A stretch of DNA of 64,000 bases, taken from NCBI RefSeq assembly GCF_014982715.1, contig NZ_JADCJY010000001.1, forward strand, positions 1,364,001-1,428,000, in the 5' to 3' direction. The DNA is from Gallalistipes aquisgranensis (GTDB lineage Bacteria > Bacteroidota > Bacteroidia > Bacteroidales > Rikenellaceae). This document shows, piece after piece, positions 17,434 to 26,514 of the stretch; position 1 is the stretch's first letter, and every line of letters begins with the position of its first letter. The notes below the pieces were generated by a model. The model ran no database searches, was not told the DNA's origin, and saw nothing but the letters and a program-made list of their open reading frames with translations. The position numbers and the translations under genes are program-made.

Positions 17434-18495
17434 TCATTCCTCTCCGAAGCCTGCCCGGTACTCGGCGAACAGCTGCTTCATGATCCGATAGCGCTCCAGC
17501 ACCTTCGGATATTCGGCATATTTCTGCTCGAAAGCGGCATCGTCCCCGACCAGCACCTCGGCGATATAGTCCCGCAGATCCTGTTCGTAAGAGGGCGTAT
17601 AGTAACCGGTGCATTTGGTGTCTACCTGGGAGAGGTCTCTATTGATCACACCGTTCTCATAGGCCAGATACACCAAGTTTTCGATACTGAAGTTCAGAAA
17701 GCCGTAGCTGAGCCAATGGAGCCGCTTGCCGGGTTCGTCCGGCTTCTGCAAAATGTAGGCGGGTCTCGAAGTGTTGCTGTTGCGTCCGACCAGCTGGGTG
17801 TTGCAGTACGAAGTCCCATCCGACTTCTTCTCCGCCGCATCGAAAAACGCCTCGAACTCCACCTGGTAATCGTGGTTATCCACAATATCTTCGGCAAAGA
17901 GCGTCGCCATCACATAGCCGGCATGATACTTCTTCTCCGCCTCGGACATTCCCGCGATCTGTCCCACCCGGCCGACAGCCATGCAGGTCAGTCCCTGGAA
18001 CGTACGGAATTCATGGCACCCGCGCGCATCCGACGCATAGTTACGCACCATGTCGTCCACCAGCAGCAGGCTCATGGGATAGAGCCGCTCGGGCAGGGAA
18101 GGCAACACGTAATCGCGGACAAACTCCACCCCGGCCTTGACTTCCGACTTGTCGTTCCGCAGGAGATAGGCTTCGTTCAGCTTATAGGTCATCTTGGGCG
18201 CCCCGTCCACATAGGTGATCCAATAGCCGAAATCAATCACCTCGTAATGGGTGACGGGCGAACCGTCCATGGAATACCCGCGGAAATCGGACCCGATCGT
18301 ATCGTTGTAGAAGACGGGCAGTCCGTACTCCGAATAGATTTCGTACCGGACATGGTCGGTCGGATCGGCACTGTCCTCGATCCGGTACCAGTCCTTATCG
18401 AGCATCGAAGGGCTCAGATCGCCGTCGTCGTCCTTGGAGCAGCCGGCCAGCACGGCCGATGCCGCAACGGCCAAAAACCATATATTTCTCTTCAT
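17434..18495 (-). CDS. SusCD-associated lipoprotein, possibly Mx1 metallopeptidase-like
   Basis: 353 residues. The lipobox LAGC gives a lipid-anchored protein at Cys19, followed by an acidic stretch typical of surface export in Bacteroidetes. It lies directly after susD and is probably at the cell surface with it. The general layout (VKAGVEFVRDYVLPSLPE, then LLLVDDMV) weakly recalls the putative zinc-binding metallopeptidases (Mx1) that often follow SusCD, but the HExxH motif is not present; the closest segment is CHEFRT. It may instead be a substrate-binding accessory protein (SusE-like position). Confidence 0.6.
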   Translation of the reverse strand: MKRNIWFLAVAASAVLAGCSKDDDGDLSPSMLDKDWYRIEDSADPTDHVRYEIYSEYGLPVFYNDTIGSDFRGYSMDGSPVTHYEVIDFGYWITYVDGAPKMTYKLNEAYLLRNDKSEVKAGVEFVRDYVLPSLPERLYPMSLLLVDDMVRNYASDARGCHEFRTFQGLTCMAVGRVGQIAGMSEAEKKYHAGYVMATLFAEDIVDNHDYQVEFEAFFDAAEKKSDGTSYCNTQLVGRNSNTSRPAYILQKPDEPGKRLHWLSYGFLNFSIENLVYLAYENGVINRDLSQVDTKCTGYYTPSYEQDLRDYIAEVLVGDDAAFEQKYAEYPKVLERYRIMKQLFAEYRAGFGEE

Positions 18496-18513
18496 GATAT
18501 GCAGTTTTTCTCG

Positions 18514-20154
18514 TTAAAAATCTTCCATTCCCACGTGCATCTCCACGCCCGTGCGGTTATTGTCCTTCAGCGCCCCGTTATTGATGAGAATCTCGCTCTG
18601 GGGGATGGAGAAGACCCAGTTTCCGCCGTTTTCCGATTCGGAGAAACGGGGCAGTATATAGTATCCCTCGGGAATGCCGTCGACGGCATTTTCCGGTTCC
18701 CGGTCGTACGCATGATGAATCGGCTCGTCATAAGGGAGTCTCTCATTGACAGCATACCGGCGCAGATCGAACCAGCGATGTCCCTCGAAACAGAGTTCCC
18801 GGCGGCGCTCGTCGCGGATCAGCCGGATCAGATCGTCGCCGGTCGCCGTGACGGTAGAGTTGTACGAAGCGACGAACCGTTTGGCCCTCAACGACGAGAT
18901 CGTGGAGGCAGCCTCGCTTTCGTTGTCGCTCCCGCCCTGAAGCGCCAGGGCCTCCGCCTTGTTCAGCAGAACCTCGGGCCAACGGAACAGGCAGCAGTCG
19001 GAAATGGGACGTTTGGTATTGTCATAACATTTGAAAGTCGGATAATAGCCGATCACCGGATGCTGCGACAAGGAAGAGCGGTCAATTTTTTCGAATATTC
19101 CGAACCGGGTGTCGTTTTCCTGGTCAAACGCGGCGATCAGCGCATCGGACGCCTTAAAATTAAACCCGTTCCCCATCTGCGGGTAACTTCCGGTAGAGGT
19201 ACCGCCCGTCTTGACCGACTTGCTCCGGAAAATCGTCTCGATCCGGTACTGTCCGTTCGAAAAGATCGTCTCGGGAGAGTCGAAGGATATGCGGTCGTCC
19301 TCTGCGCCCAGCGTCGTGTAGTCGAGCAGCGAATACCCGCCCGCACGCAGTATTTCGTCGCACTGTTCGACACATTCGGCATATTTGCTCATGTAGAGGT
19401 ACACCCGGCTGAGCAGCAGGCGGGCCGCCGTCTGATTGGGGCGGTAGATGGACTCCTGCGTCACGCCATCGAGCAGGCGCACAGCCTCTTTCAGATCGGT
19501 CACGATCGTCTCGTAAACACTCGCCACCGAATTTCTCGAATAGTTCTTGTCCTCGACCATCTCGGACAGTTTGATCGGAACGCCCGGATCGGTCGATGCC
19601 GAAGAGACACGGTAAGGTACGGCATACACGTTGACCAGATAGTAGTAATACAGTGCTCGCAGGAAAAGGGCCTCCCCTTTCAGCGCCGGATAGCGTCTCT
19701 CGCCCGCATAATTTTCATCCAGTTCGAAAATGATCACATTCATCGAATTGATGAAATCGTAGAGACGTGACCAACACCGGTCATCGTAAGGCACAAAAGG
19801 AGGAGTGGAACCTATAAACGGGTCCATCTGCCAGCCGTGAAAAGGCCCCAGTCCGGATATCCAATAATTATACGATAGCCGGGCCGACATCCAGCCGTTT
19901 TCCTTCGAATCGTCATCCATCACGTGAATCCAGCCGCCGATGGCGATTCCCTGGACATGGGTGGCACTCAAAGTCGCGCTCCGGCTGGGACGTGTGGCAT
20001 CCATGTACCCTTCTCCCAGAATCAGTTCATTCACGTCCTCGATCGAGGTGACGAACACCTGGTTCGTGGCATTCTTCGAAAGGAAGTCGCCGCAGGAAGA
20101 GAAAACCAGCAACGCGACCCCCGCAATCCAATATTTCTTATGATTCGTTTTCAT
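18514..20154 (-). CDS. susD: RagB/SusD family nutrient-binding outer membrane lipoprotein
   Basis: 546 residues. The signal peptide and lipobox (VFSSCGDF, Cys21) anchor it in the outer membrane. The helical TPR-like repeats of SusD are visible (ALYYYYLVNVYAVPYR, TAARLLLSRVYLYMSKYAECVEQCDEILR), with the C-terminal RagB part at RRRELCFEGHRWFDLRRY. It lids the SusC barrel and captures substrate. It starts ten bases after the end of susC. The name is used for the family; the bound substrate is unknown. Confidence 0.95.
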   Translation of the reverse strand: MKTNHKKYWIAGVALLVFSSCGDFLSKNATNQVFVTSIEDVNELILGEGYMDATRPSRSATLSATHVQGIAIGGWIHVMDDDSKENGWMSARLSYNYWISGLGPFHGWQMDPFIGSTPPFVPYDDRCWSRLYDFINSMNVIIFELDENYAGERRYPALKGEALFLRALYYYYLVNVYAVPYRVSSASTDPGVPIKLSEMVEDKNYSRNSVASVYETIVTDLKEAVRLLDGVTQESIYRPNQTAARLLLSRVYLYMSKYAECVEQCDEILRAGGYSLLDYTTLGAEDDRISFDSPETIFSNGQYRIETIFRSKSVKTGGTSTGSYPQMGNGFNFKASDALIAAFDQENDTRFGIFEKIDRSSLSQHPVIGYYPTFKCYDNTKRPISDCCLFRWPEVLLNKAEALALQGGSDNESEAASTISSLRAKRFVASYNSTVTATGDDLIRLIRDERRRELCFEGHRWFDLRRYAVNERLPYDEPIHHAYDREPENAVDGIPEGYYILPRFSESENGGNWVFSIPQSEILINNGALKDNNRTGVEMHVGMEDF

Positions 20155-20164
20155 GTGTCTCGGT

Positions 20165-23100
20165 TTAGAAAGTTACGTTCAGACTGAAGGAATAGGTGGG
20201 ACGGTTCGACATGTTGATCGTCTCGGAACTTCCGGACTGGGTGGTCGGGTCCTGTCCCTTCAGGTCCTTGCTGCAAATCGTAAACAGGTTCGTGGCATAG
20301 AAGGAAACGTAGGCGGATTTCATCGCCACTTTCTTCGTGATCTTCGATGGCAGGTTGTAGCGCAGCGACAGCGACTGCAGGCGGACGTAATTACCGCTCA
20401 CCACCCGCAGGTCGGAGTTGTCGTACATCTGCCAGATATTGGCCGCGAAGGGATAGTCCTTCATCCACCACGTCGTCAGCGAGGAGAGCGTATTGGTGAA
20501 CTCCGATCCCGAGAGGGTACCCGGGATATTGGTGTACTTCTCGTCGCCGGGATTCCTCCAGCGGTTGATGAACTCCTTGCGGGCGTTCTTATCGGGCTGG
20601 GGTGCGATCGTACCGTAACCGGAAGCCACGTTCGGATACATCTTGAGCAGGCGCACCTTCGATCCGAAACTGCAGGTCAGGTTGAGCCCGAGCGTAAACC
20701 GTTTGTAGGAGAACGTATTCATGAAACCGCCCTGGAAGACGGGAACGCGGTTACCGGAGTAGTCCATCACCGTAAAATAGATCTCTTCCATGCTCATGTT
20801 CTTGTATTTTTCGAGGAATTCGTCCTCGTCCAGCCCGTAGAAGGTCGGCCGGCCGTCTTCGTGGCTCAGTCCCGTGAACTTGTAGGAATAGAACGAGTTC
20901 AGGGCCTTGCCGGGAATCTCCACGCTGCCGTTCAGGAAATCGCTGTACGTATAGGCGTCTTTCAGCGTCTTGCTCGACGCCTTGCTCAGCAGACGGTTCA
21001 GCGTCTGCCCCAGATTCGGGGTCATCGTCCAGCGGAAACCCTCCGGATTACCCTTCGTCTGACGATTGATAATCACGAAGTTAAGACCCAGTTCAATGCC
21101 CTGATTCTCGACGGTTCCCTTGTTCACCACATAGCTGCTCACGCCATTGACCGTGGATACCTTTTTCGACAGGAAAGCGTCTTTCGTCTTCTTGTAATAA
21201 TAGGAGAGCGAACCGGTGATCTTGTTGTCCAGCAGACCGAAATCCACCGTGACATTGGTCGAGGTAGTCTTCTCCCAGCGCAGATCGGGATTCGGATAGC
21301 TGTAAACGTGGGCGACATACTGGTTGTTGGCGTTCACCTCCCCGTCGCGGGTGATGATCAGTTTCGAACTCTGGTTCGAGAGCATGTTGCCCTGCAGCCC
21401 GAGCGAAGCCCTCACGGAGAGCGAGTTGACCACTTTGGAGTGGGGCATCAGGTCGCGCTTGATATTCCACCGGCCGGAAATCGACCAGATCGGCAGAATC
21501 TTCTCGTTGGCACGGGAACCGAACTGATTCGAGGCGTCGGCCCGGGCATTGACGTTGAACATGTAGCGCCCGTCATAATCGTAGGAGACCGTCGCATATC
21601 CCGAAACCAGATTGGTCAGCTCCAGCGACCGCACGCCCCGGGCCGCCGGCGTGGTGTAGTACCAGTCGTAATATCCTGTGTACCGTGCCGGATCGAGTTT
21701 GCTCATTCCCATGCCCCGGTCCGGCATATATCCGCGGTAAATCTGGTTCAGATTGTTGTACTCGGTCGAGGAAATCTCCCCTCCCAGCGCAGCGGAGATA
21801 TTGTGCTTGCCGGATTTGTCGAGGTCCTTGTCGAAGGAAAACTGTCCGCGGATCACATAGCTGTGCTTGTCGGTCTTGGTCTGCGTCAGCTCCCCTCCGT
21901 AAGGCATCAGATTTTCGCTGTCTCCGTTCTTGGTGTAGCGGAGACACTGGGCGTAATAGGTATTGTCCCCGTAATATTTCTGCTGGTCGGCATTGCTCAT
22001 CGAATAGGAGAGTGTCAGTCCGAATTTCAGCGGGTCGATGATCCGGTAGTCCAGACTGGCCGTAATGGTCGCCGTATAGATTTTGGATTTGTTGTAGCTG
22101 TTCTCCATCTCGTTCATGATGTTGAACGGGATATCCCACGTACTGAGGGAACTGTTGCGGCTGTAATACTTGAAATAGGAGTAAGGCTCCCCGTTCTCGT
22201 CATAGGCGGGAATGGCGCGGCTGGTCCCGTAGGCGTAGTTGAGCACGTCGATTTCGGTGGGGTTGTACTTGCGGTCCTGCACGCTGGCATTGGCCCCGAA
22301 GCGCATCGACATGCGTTTGTAGTTGGCCGTCAGGTTGATATTGGCCGTATAGGTCTTGTTGAACTCGTGCTTCACGTTGCCCTGGGCATTGTTCAGACCC
22401 AGCGAAGCGTAATAACGCATGGTGGAAGAGCCGCCCGAAAGGCTGATCGTATGCTTCTGGGTGAAGGAGTTCTGGGTAAGTATATCGAACCAGTCGGTAT
22501 TCAGCCCTTCGTAATAGCTGATCCGGCGGGAGAGCTCGGCATAGTCGATGTTGCCGTCGTAGTAATCCTTCATCGCCCCTTCATACCCCACCCACGAGTT
22601 GATCAGTCCGTAGGGCTGGTGATTCTCCATGAGTTCCCGGGAGTAGTCGATCCGCTCCTTGGAGTTCATCATGTTCACGTACTTGTCGGAGTAGTGGGGA
22701 CGGCGGCTGAAACTTCCGGTAAAGGAGTAGCTGACCGAAGGCGGTCCGGGATTTCCCTTTTTGGTCGTGATGACGATCACGCCGTTGGCCGCCCGGGCAC
22801 CGTAGATCGCGGTGGCCGACGCATCCTTGAGGATGTCGATCTGCTCGATATCTTCGGGATTGACACCGGAAATGGCATTGCCCAGCAGATTCACGAAGTC
22901 CAGGTCGTTCAGCTGGTTGGGATCGACATTGACGGGATCGGTCTGCACGATGCCGTCCACCACCCACAGGGGCTCCTGGTTTCCCAGGATGGTGGAGGTA
23001 CCCCGGATACGCAACCGGGGAGCCGCCCCGATCGTGGCCGAGTTCTGCATAAAGACCATACCGGGGACATGCCCTTCCAGCATCAGGTCGACCGTCGCCA

Positions 23101-23842
23101 GGCTGGGCACATTGATATCCTTCATTTTCAAGGTCGTGACGGCACTCGTGATCTTCCGCTTGTCGAGCGTCTGGTAGCCGGTCTGCACCACCACCTCGTC
23201 CATCATGCTCTCGTTCTCCTTGAGAATCACGTTGATTTTGGCCTGTCCGGTGTATTTGACAGACTTCGTCTCCATCCCCACGAACGAGAACATCAGGGTA
23301 ATGTCGGTATTCTCCGGTACATCGAGCGCCAGACGGTAGGAACCGTTGGCATCGGTCGAAACGCCTTTGGTCGTTCCCCGCATCCGCACGGTCACTCCGG
23401 CCAGGGGTTCGCGGCCGATGTCGGTCACCTGGCCTTCGATCACGATCTTCTTCGTGGCGGCCGGAGCCTCCGTCACCTTTCCGTCACGGCGGCTGATGAC
23501 CACATGTTTATCGGTGATTTCGTATTTCAGCGGCGTCCCTCCCAGACAGCGGTCGAGAATCGGACGCAACTCCACGTTCTGACAATTGAAATTCTTCTTT
23601 CCGAGCGCCTGAATATCGGCCACGTTGTAGATAAACGAATAGTCGCTGACCTTCTCGATCTGCAGGAACAGCTCGCTCAGATAAGCATTCCGGATGGTAA
23701 GCGTAAACCGCTGGGGACGCCGCTGTCCCGATACGGTTTCCTGGGCTGCCAGCAACAGCAGCACCAGCGACACTTTCACCAGCAGGCCGGCACACACACT
23801 CTTTCTACCTGGTGAAATGTTCAGTGTAGAATTTTTTTTCAT
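20165..23842 (-). CDS. susC: SusC/RagA TonB-linked outer membrane protein with STN domain
   Basis: 1225 residues. The signal peptide is about 1-40. An STN domain at about 45-115 (FTLTIRNAYLSELFLQI) is the type that signals to FecR. A carboxypeptidase-regulatory-like domain at 132-208 follows (IEGQVTDIGREPLAGV), then the TonB box DEVVV at 215-219, the plug (TGYQTLDKRKITSAV, about 220-340) and a beta-barrel to the end (PTYSFSLNVTF). It imports an oligomeric nutrient with SusD. The STN domain together with the neighbouring FecR and ECF sigma genes indicates regulation by the substrate. Confidence 0.97.
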   Translation of the reverse strand: MKKNSTLNISPGRKSVCAGLLVKVSLVLLLLAAQETVSGQRRPQRFTLTIRNAYLSELFLQIEKVSDYSFIYNVADIQALGKKNFNCQNVELRPILDRCLGGTPLKYEITDKHVVISRRDGKVTEAPAATKKIVIEGQVTDIGREPLAGVTVRMRGTTKGVSTDANGSYRLALDVPENTDITLMFSFVGMETKSVKYTGQAKINVILKENESMMDEVVVQTGYQTLDKRKITSAVTTLKMKDINVPSLATVDLMLEGHVPGMVFMQNSATIGAAPRLRIRGTSTILGNQEPLWVVDGIVQTDPVNVDPNQLNDLDFVNLLGNAISGVNPEDIEQIDILKDASATAIYGARAANGVIVITTKKGNPGPPSVSYSFTGSFSRRPHYSDKYVNMMNSKERIDYSRELMENHQPYGLINSWVGYEGAMKDYYDGNIDYAELSRRISYYEGLNTDWFDILTQNSFTQKHTISLSGGSSTMRYYASLGLNNAQGNVKHEFNKTYTANINLTANYKRMSMRFGANASVQDRKYNPTEIDVLNYAYGTSRAIPAYDENGEPYSYFKYYSRNSSLSTWDIPFNIMNEMENSYNKSKIYTATITASLDYRIIDPLKFGLTLSYSMSNADQQKYYGDNTYYAQCLRYTKNGDSENLMPYGGELTQTKTDKHSYVIRGQFSFDKDLDKSGKHNISAALGGEISSTEYNNLNQIYRGYMPDRGMGMSKLDPARYTGYYDWYYTTPAARGVRSLELTNLVSGYATVSYDYDGRYMFNVNARADASNQFGSRANEKILPIWSISGRWNIKRDLMPHSKVVNSLSVRASLGLQGNMLSNQSSKLIITRDGEVNANNQYVAHVYSYPNPDLRWEKTTSTNVTVDFGLLDNKITGSLSYYYKKTKDAFLSKKVSTVNGVSSYVVNKGTVENQGIELGLNFVIINRQTKGNPEGFRWTMTPNLGQTLNRLLSKASSKTLKDAYTYSDFLNGSVEIPGKALNSFYSYKFTGLSHEDGRPTFYGLDEDEFLEKYKNMSMEEIYFTVMDYSGNRVPVFQGGFMNTFSYKRFTLGLNLTCSFGSKVRLLKMYPNVASGYGTIAPQPDKNARKEFINRWRNPGDEKYTNIPGTLSGSEFTNTLSSLTTWWMKDYPFAANIWQMYDNSDLRVVSGNYVRLQSLSLRYNLPSKITKKVAMKSAYVSFYATNLFTICSKDLKGQDPTTQSGSSETINMSNRPTYSFSLNVTF

Positions 23843-23916
23843 ACATTTGCTGAATTAATTAAACAAAAATTTAACATCCCGGCGGGGAGACGGGTGGAGC
23901 CGTCCCCTCGCCATTT

Positions 23917-25086
23917 TTATTTTTTCACTACCGTAATCGTACGTCCGTCCCGCTCGAATGCGATGCGGTCCATGCCTCCGAGCAGTTCCAGGACGGGGTC
24001 TATGCTTTCGTATTTTTTCAGACGGGCGGAGATTTCGATCCGCTCCAGTTCCGGCACACTGAAAATATAGTCGAAATCGTACCACTCGGAGAGTTCCTCC
24101 ATGATCTCCCGGAGAGAATTCTCCCGGAACATGAAATAGCCATCCTTCCAGGAAGTGTAATAGAAAGTCTCCACATCCGTCACCTGGCTTCCCTGCGCCG
24201 TGATACACGCCTGTTGGCCGGGCATCAGCAACAGATCGGAGCCATGCATGTCCCGGACGGCGACCCGCCCGCTGACCAAAGTGATCCGGCTCACGGCCCC
24301 GTTCTGGTCGGACACGCAGAACTCCGTCCCCAGTACGCGGACCGAGGAACGAGAGGTGCGGACGATGAAGGGATGCCGTTCGTCCCGGGCCACCTTGAAA
24401 TAGGCCAGCCCCTTCAGGGTGACTTCCCGGACGGAATCGGAAAAAATATCCGGATATTCGATTTCGGAATCGGCTCCCAGCCAGACCACGGTTCCGTCCG
24501 AGAGTTCGAGACTGTAATCGGACCCTCGCGGCACGATCAGCCGGTTGACGACGGGCTTTTTCTCGGGAAGCCCCGGTTCGCCCTCCGGTTCCTGTCTGTA
24601 AGAGAGCACGGCACTCTCCTCGTCCACCTTCAGGGCCGTGCCTTCCGGCAGATAGCCGGTCGTATCGGAAAGCGAGTAGGAACGCCCGTCGCTCAGGACC
24701 AGCATGGCAGTCGAAGAGCGGTGCAGAATCGGTTCTTCATCCCCACCGGACGGACGACCCGGCCGGGAAACGAGGGTCAGCAACAGGGCCAGCGGCAACA
24801 CGACCGCCGCAGCCACTCCCACCCGCTTTCGCAGGCGAAGCAACCGGTTGGTACGGCGGATACCGGTACGCCGTGCAAAATCCTCGAAATCGGAGAGACG
24901 AGAAGCCGCCCGGAACTCATCCAGCACACGGCCGAAATCGGACTCTTCGGTAAGCTGCCGGTAAAAATCGGCGTTATGGGGATCGGCATCCAGCCACCGT
25001 TCGATCTCCGTCCGTTCGTGCAGGGAGATCGTTCCGTCCAGCTCCTTACGGATCAGATCGGCTATATGCAAATACTCGGATACCAT
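23917..25086 (-). CDS. FecR family anti-sigma factor
   Basis: 389 residues. A cytoplasmic N-terminal part with the WLDADPHNADFY motif is at 30-41. One transmembrane span is at about 88-106 (VGVAAAVVLPLALLLTLV). The periplasmic FecR domain is at about 165-265 (RSSVRVLGTEFCVS). The C-terminal DUF4974 region is at about 310-385 (SLREIMEELSEWYDFDY). It links the STN domain of SusC to the sigma factor encoded just upstream. It ends 74 bases before susC. Confidence 0.95.
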   Translation of the reverse strand: MVSEYLHIADLIRKELDGTISLHERTEIERWLDADPHNADFYRQLTEESDFGRVLDEFRAASRLSDFEDFARRTGIRRTNRLLRLRKRVGVAAAVVLPLALLLTLVSRPGRPSGGDEEPILHRSSTAMLVLSDGRSYSLSDTTGYLPEGTALKVDEESAVLSYRQEPEGEPGLPEKKPVVNRLIVPRGSDYSLELSDGTVVWLGADSEIEYPDIFSDSVREVTLKGLAYFKVARDERHPFIVRTSRSSVRVLGTEFCVSDQNGAVSRITLVSGRVAVRDMHGSDLLLMPGQQACITAQGSQVTDVETFYYTSWKDGYFMFRENSLREIMEELSEWYDFDYIFSVPELERIEISARLKKYESIDPVLELLGGMDRIAFERDGRTITVVKK

Positions 25087-25189
25087 TGTTCGGGCTTTTA
25101 GCAGTATAGATTATTGCTATTTTATAATCTATATTCACTAAAAAGAACAACTCAATCCCCCGATCGGTCTACCGGACAGATGAAATTTT

Positions 25190-25717
25190 TCAGGAAATTT
25201 TGCAAAAACGCGATTTAAGCAGCTTGACGGCCCGGATACGATGATTGCGCACGGTGCTGACCGCAATATCGAGAATTTCGCCGATCTCCCGGTAACTTTT
25301 CCCTTCGATCGACATTTTCAGCACGTTCCGGCATTCGCGGGGAAGCTGTTCCATCGAATCGACAAGCTGGCGCTCCACTTCGGCCGAGATGATCCGCCGG
25401 GCCTGGCCGGCCTCCATCATCTCGCGCCCCATGATCCCGAGCCGGCGGCTCTTCACATGCTCATGCTTGATGTGGTTGAGCGAAAGGTTCCGTGCCGTCA
25501 CGTAGAGGAACGACCGGACAGCGGCCTCCGAAGGAAAGTTACGCCGCATCCGCCACAGGGCCACGAATGCATCCTGCGCGATGTCCGCAGAGACGGGTTC
25601 GCTCTCGACGAATCCCCGGGCATAGAGGCACAAGGCCGCGAAGTACCGTTCGTAGATACCCTTAAAACATACTTCGTCCCCTTCGTGCAGCAGTTTAACA
25701 AATCCGGTTTCTTCCAT
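25190..25717 (-). CDS. ECF RNA polymerase sigma-70 factor (SusCD-linked)
   Basis: 175 residues from the ATG at 25717 (MEETGFVKLL), preceded by AAGGAGG. An upstream extension in the same frame is AT-rich and hydrophobic and is unlikely to be coding. Region 2 (about 20-90) is FKGIYERYFAALCLYARGFV with DIAQDAFVALW. Region 4 (about 120-170) ends VSTVRNHRIRAVKLLKSRF. It probably transcribes the SusC operon when released by FecR. The FecR gene begins 103 bases downstream. Confidence 0.93.
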   Translation of the reverse strand: MEETGFVKLLHEGDEVCFKGIYERYFAALCLYARGFVESEPVSADIAQDAFVALWRMRRNFPSEAAVRSFLYVTARNLSLNHIKHEHVKSRRLGIMGREMMEAGQARRIISAEVERQLVDSMEQLPRECRNVLKMSIEGKSYREIGEILDIAVSTVRNHRIRAVKLLKSRFCKIS

Positions 25718-25771
25718 TTTCCGCCCTCCTTCATCCTTACACACAGGCCCCGGACGGGGCCTCTCTCTCAA

Positions 25772-25779
25772 CAAAACTA
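25772..25779 (-). promoter_or_regulatory. -7 box for ECF sigma gene
   Basis: TAGTTTTG matches TAnnTTTG and lies 54 bases before the ATG at 25717. A possible TTTG at 25804-25807 has a 24-base spacer, longer than normal. Confidence 0.4.
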
Positions 25780-25919
25780 AAAAATTTATCGGAAAGAAGA
25801 TTCCAAAAAAACCGAAGAAATCGCAGAAAGTAACAAAAACGAAGCGCAGGAAGCCGATCCGTAAACAATAATACGAAAAAAGGAAAAATCCGCTCCGATT
25901 TGTCAACGGGCCGGAAGGC

Positions 25920-26462
25920 CTACCGCTCCTTCTGGCGCACCCAGATCAGTTTCGAAGTGTCGTATCCGCGCCTGCGCGCCTGTTCCAGCAGATATTCCAG
26001 CGTCACCGGATCGAGTTTCGGAGTGCGCGAAAGTATCCACAGATATTTGTCGGAGCTGCTGCCCACGAGCGCATAGGCATACTCCAGCGAATCGAGTGCC
26101 AGCACGTAATAGTCGGAATAGAACCAGAGGAAAAACGACACTTTCAGCTTGCCCGGATCGGCCGGGTCGGGCTGTTTGGCCTTCGCATGGGCCACCCGGA
26201 ACTTTCCCTTTTTGTAACCGCTGTTGGTAACGGCGATCATCCCGTCGGGACGCATGGCATATTCGGCCGTCACGCACTCCATTCCCCGCTCGAAACGGTG
26301 ATCGAAACGGGCGATCTCATACCAGCGGCCCAGAAAACGGTTCAGGTCGAGCGTCTCCACCGTCTTCACCCGCTCCGCTCCGGCCGGATCGGCGGGTGCA
26401 CTCATCGCATGGGGAGCGGAAAGTCCGACGAGCGCTGCCGAAAGGAAATACATACTTTTCAT
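25920..26462 (-). CDS. Lipocalin family protein (Blc-like)
   Basis: 180 residues from the ATG at 26462 (MKSMYFLSAALVGL). A second possible start is nine bases upstream. The signal peptide ends near MSA, so the mature protein is periplasmic or outer-membrane linked. The lipocalin signature GRWYEIARFDHRFERG is near 44-59, and LWILSRTPKLD near 142-152 closes the barrel. Bacterial lipocalins such as Blc bind lysophospholipids or other lipids. There is no lipobox cysteine in the first 25 residues, unlike Escherichia coli Blc. The preceding gene on the strand ends 52 bases away. Confidence 0.88.
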   Translation of the reverse strand: MKSMYFLSAALVGLSAPHAMSAPADPAGAERVKTVETLDLNRFLGRWYEIARFDHRFERGMECVTAEYAMRPDGMIAVTNSGYKKGKFRVAHAKAKQPDPADPGKLKVSFFLWFYSDYYVLALDSLEYAYALVGSSSDKYLWILSRTPKLDPVTLEYLLEQARRRGYDTSKLIWVRQKER

Positions 26463-26514
26463 GACGAACATCTTTTCCGGAAATTCTCCGCACAAAACGT
26501 ACCGAAATCCGCCG

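Noticed and set aside
14751-17483. Long open frame opposite the metalloprotease gene (plus strand)
   Set aside because: Codon bias of the opposite gene keeps it open; His- and Arg-rich sequence without family resemblance.
20153-23815. Long open frame opposite susC (about 1220 codons, plus strand)
   Set aside because: It is the mirror of a real GC-rich gene; no family match, and the true product SusC is clear on the minus strand.
25718-25906. N-terminal extension of the ECF sigma factor
   Set aside because: It is hydrophobic, AT-rich and unlike sigma region 2; the Shine-Dalgarno site before 25717 supports the shorter form.
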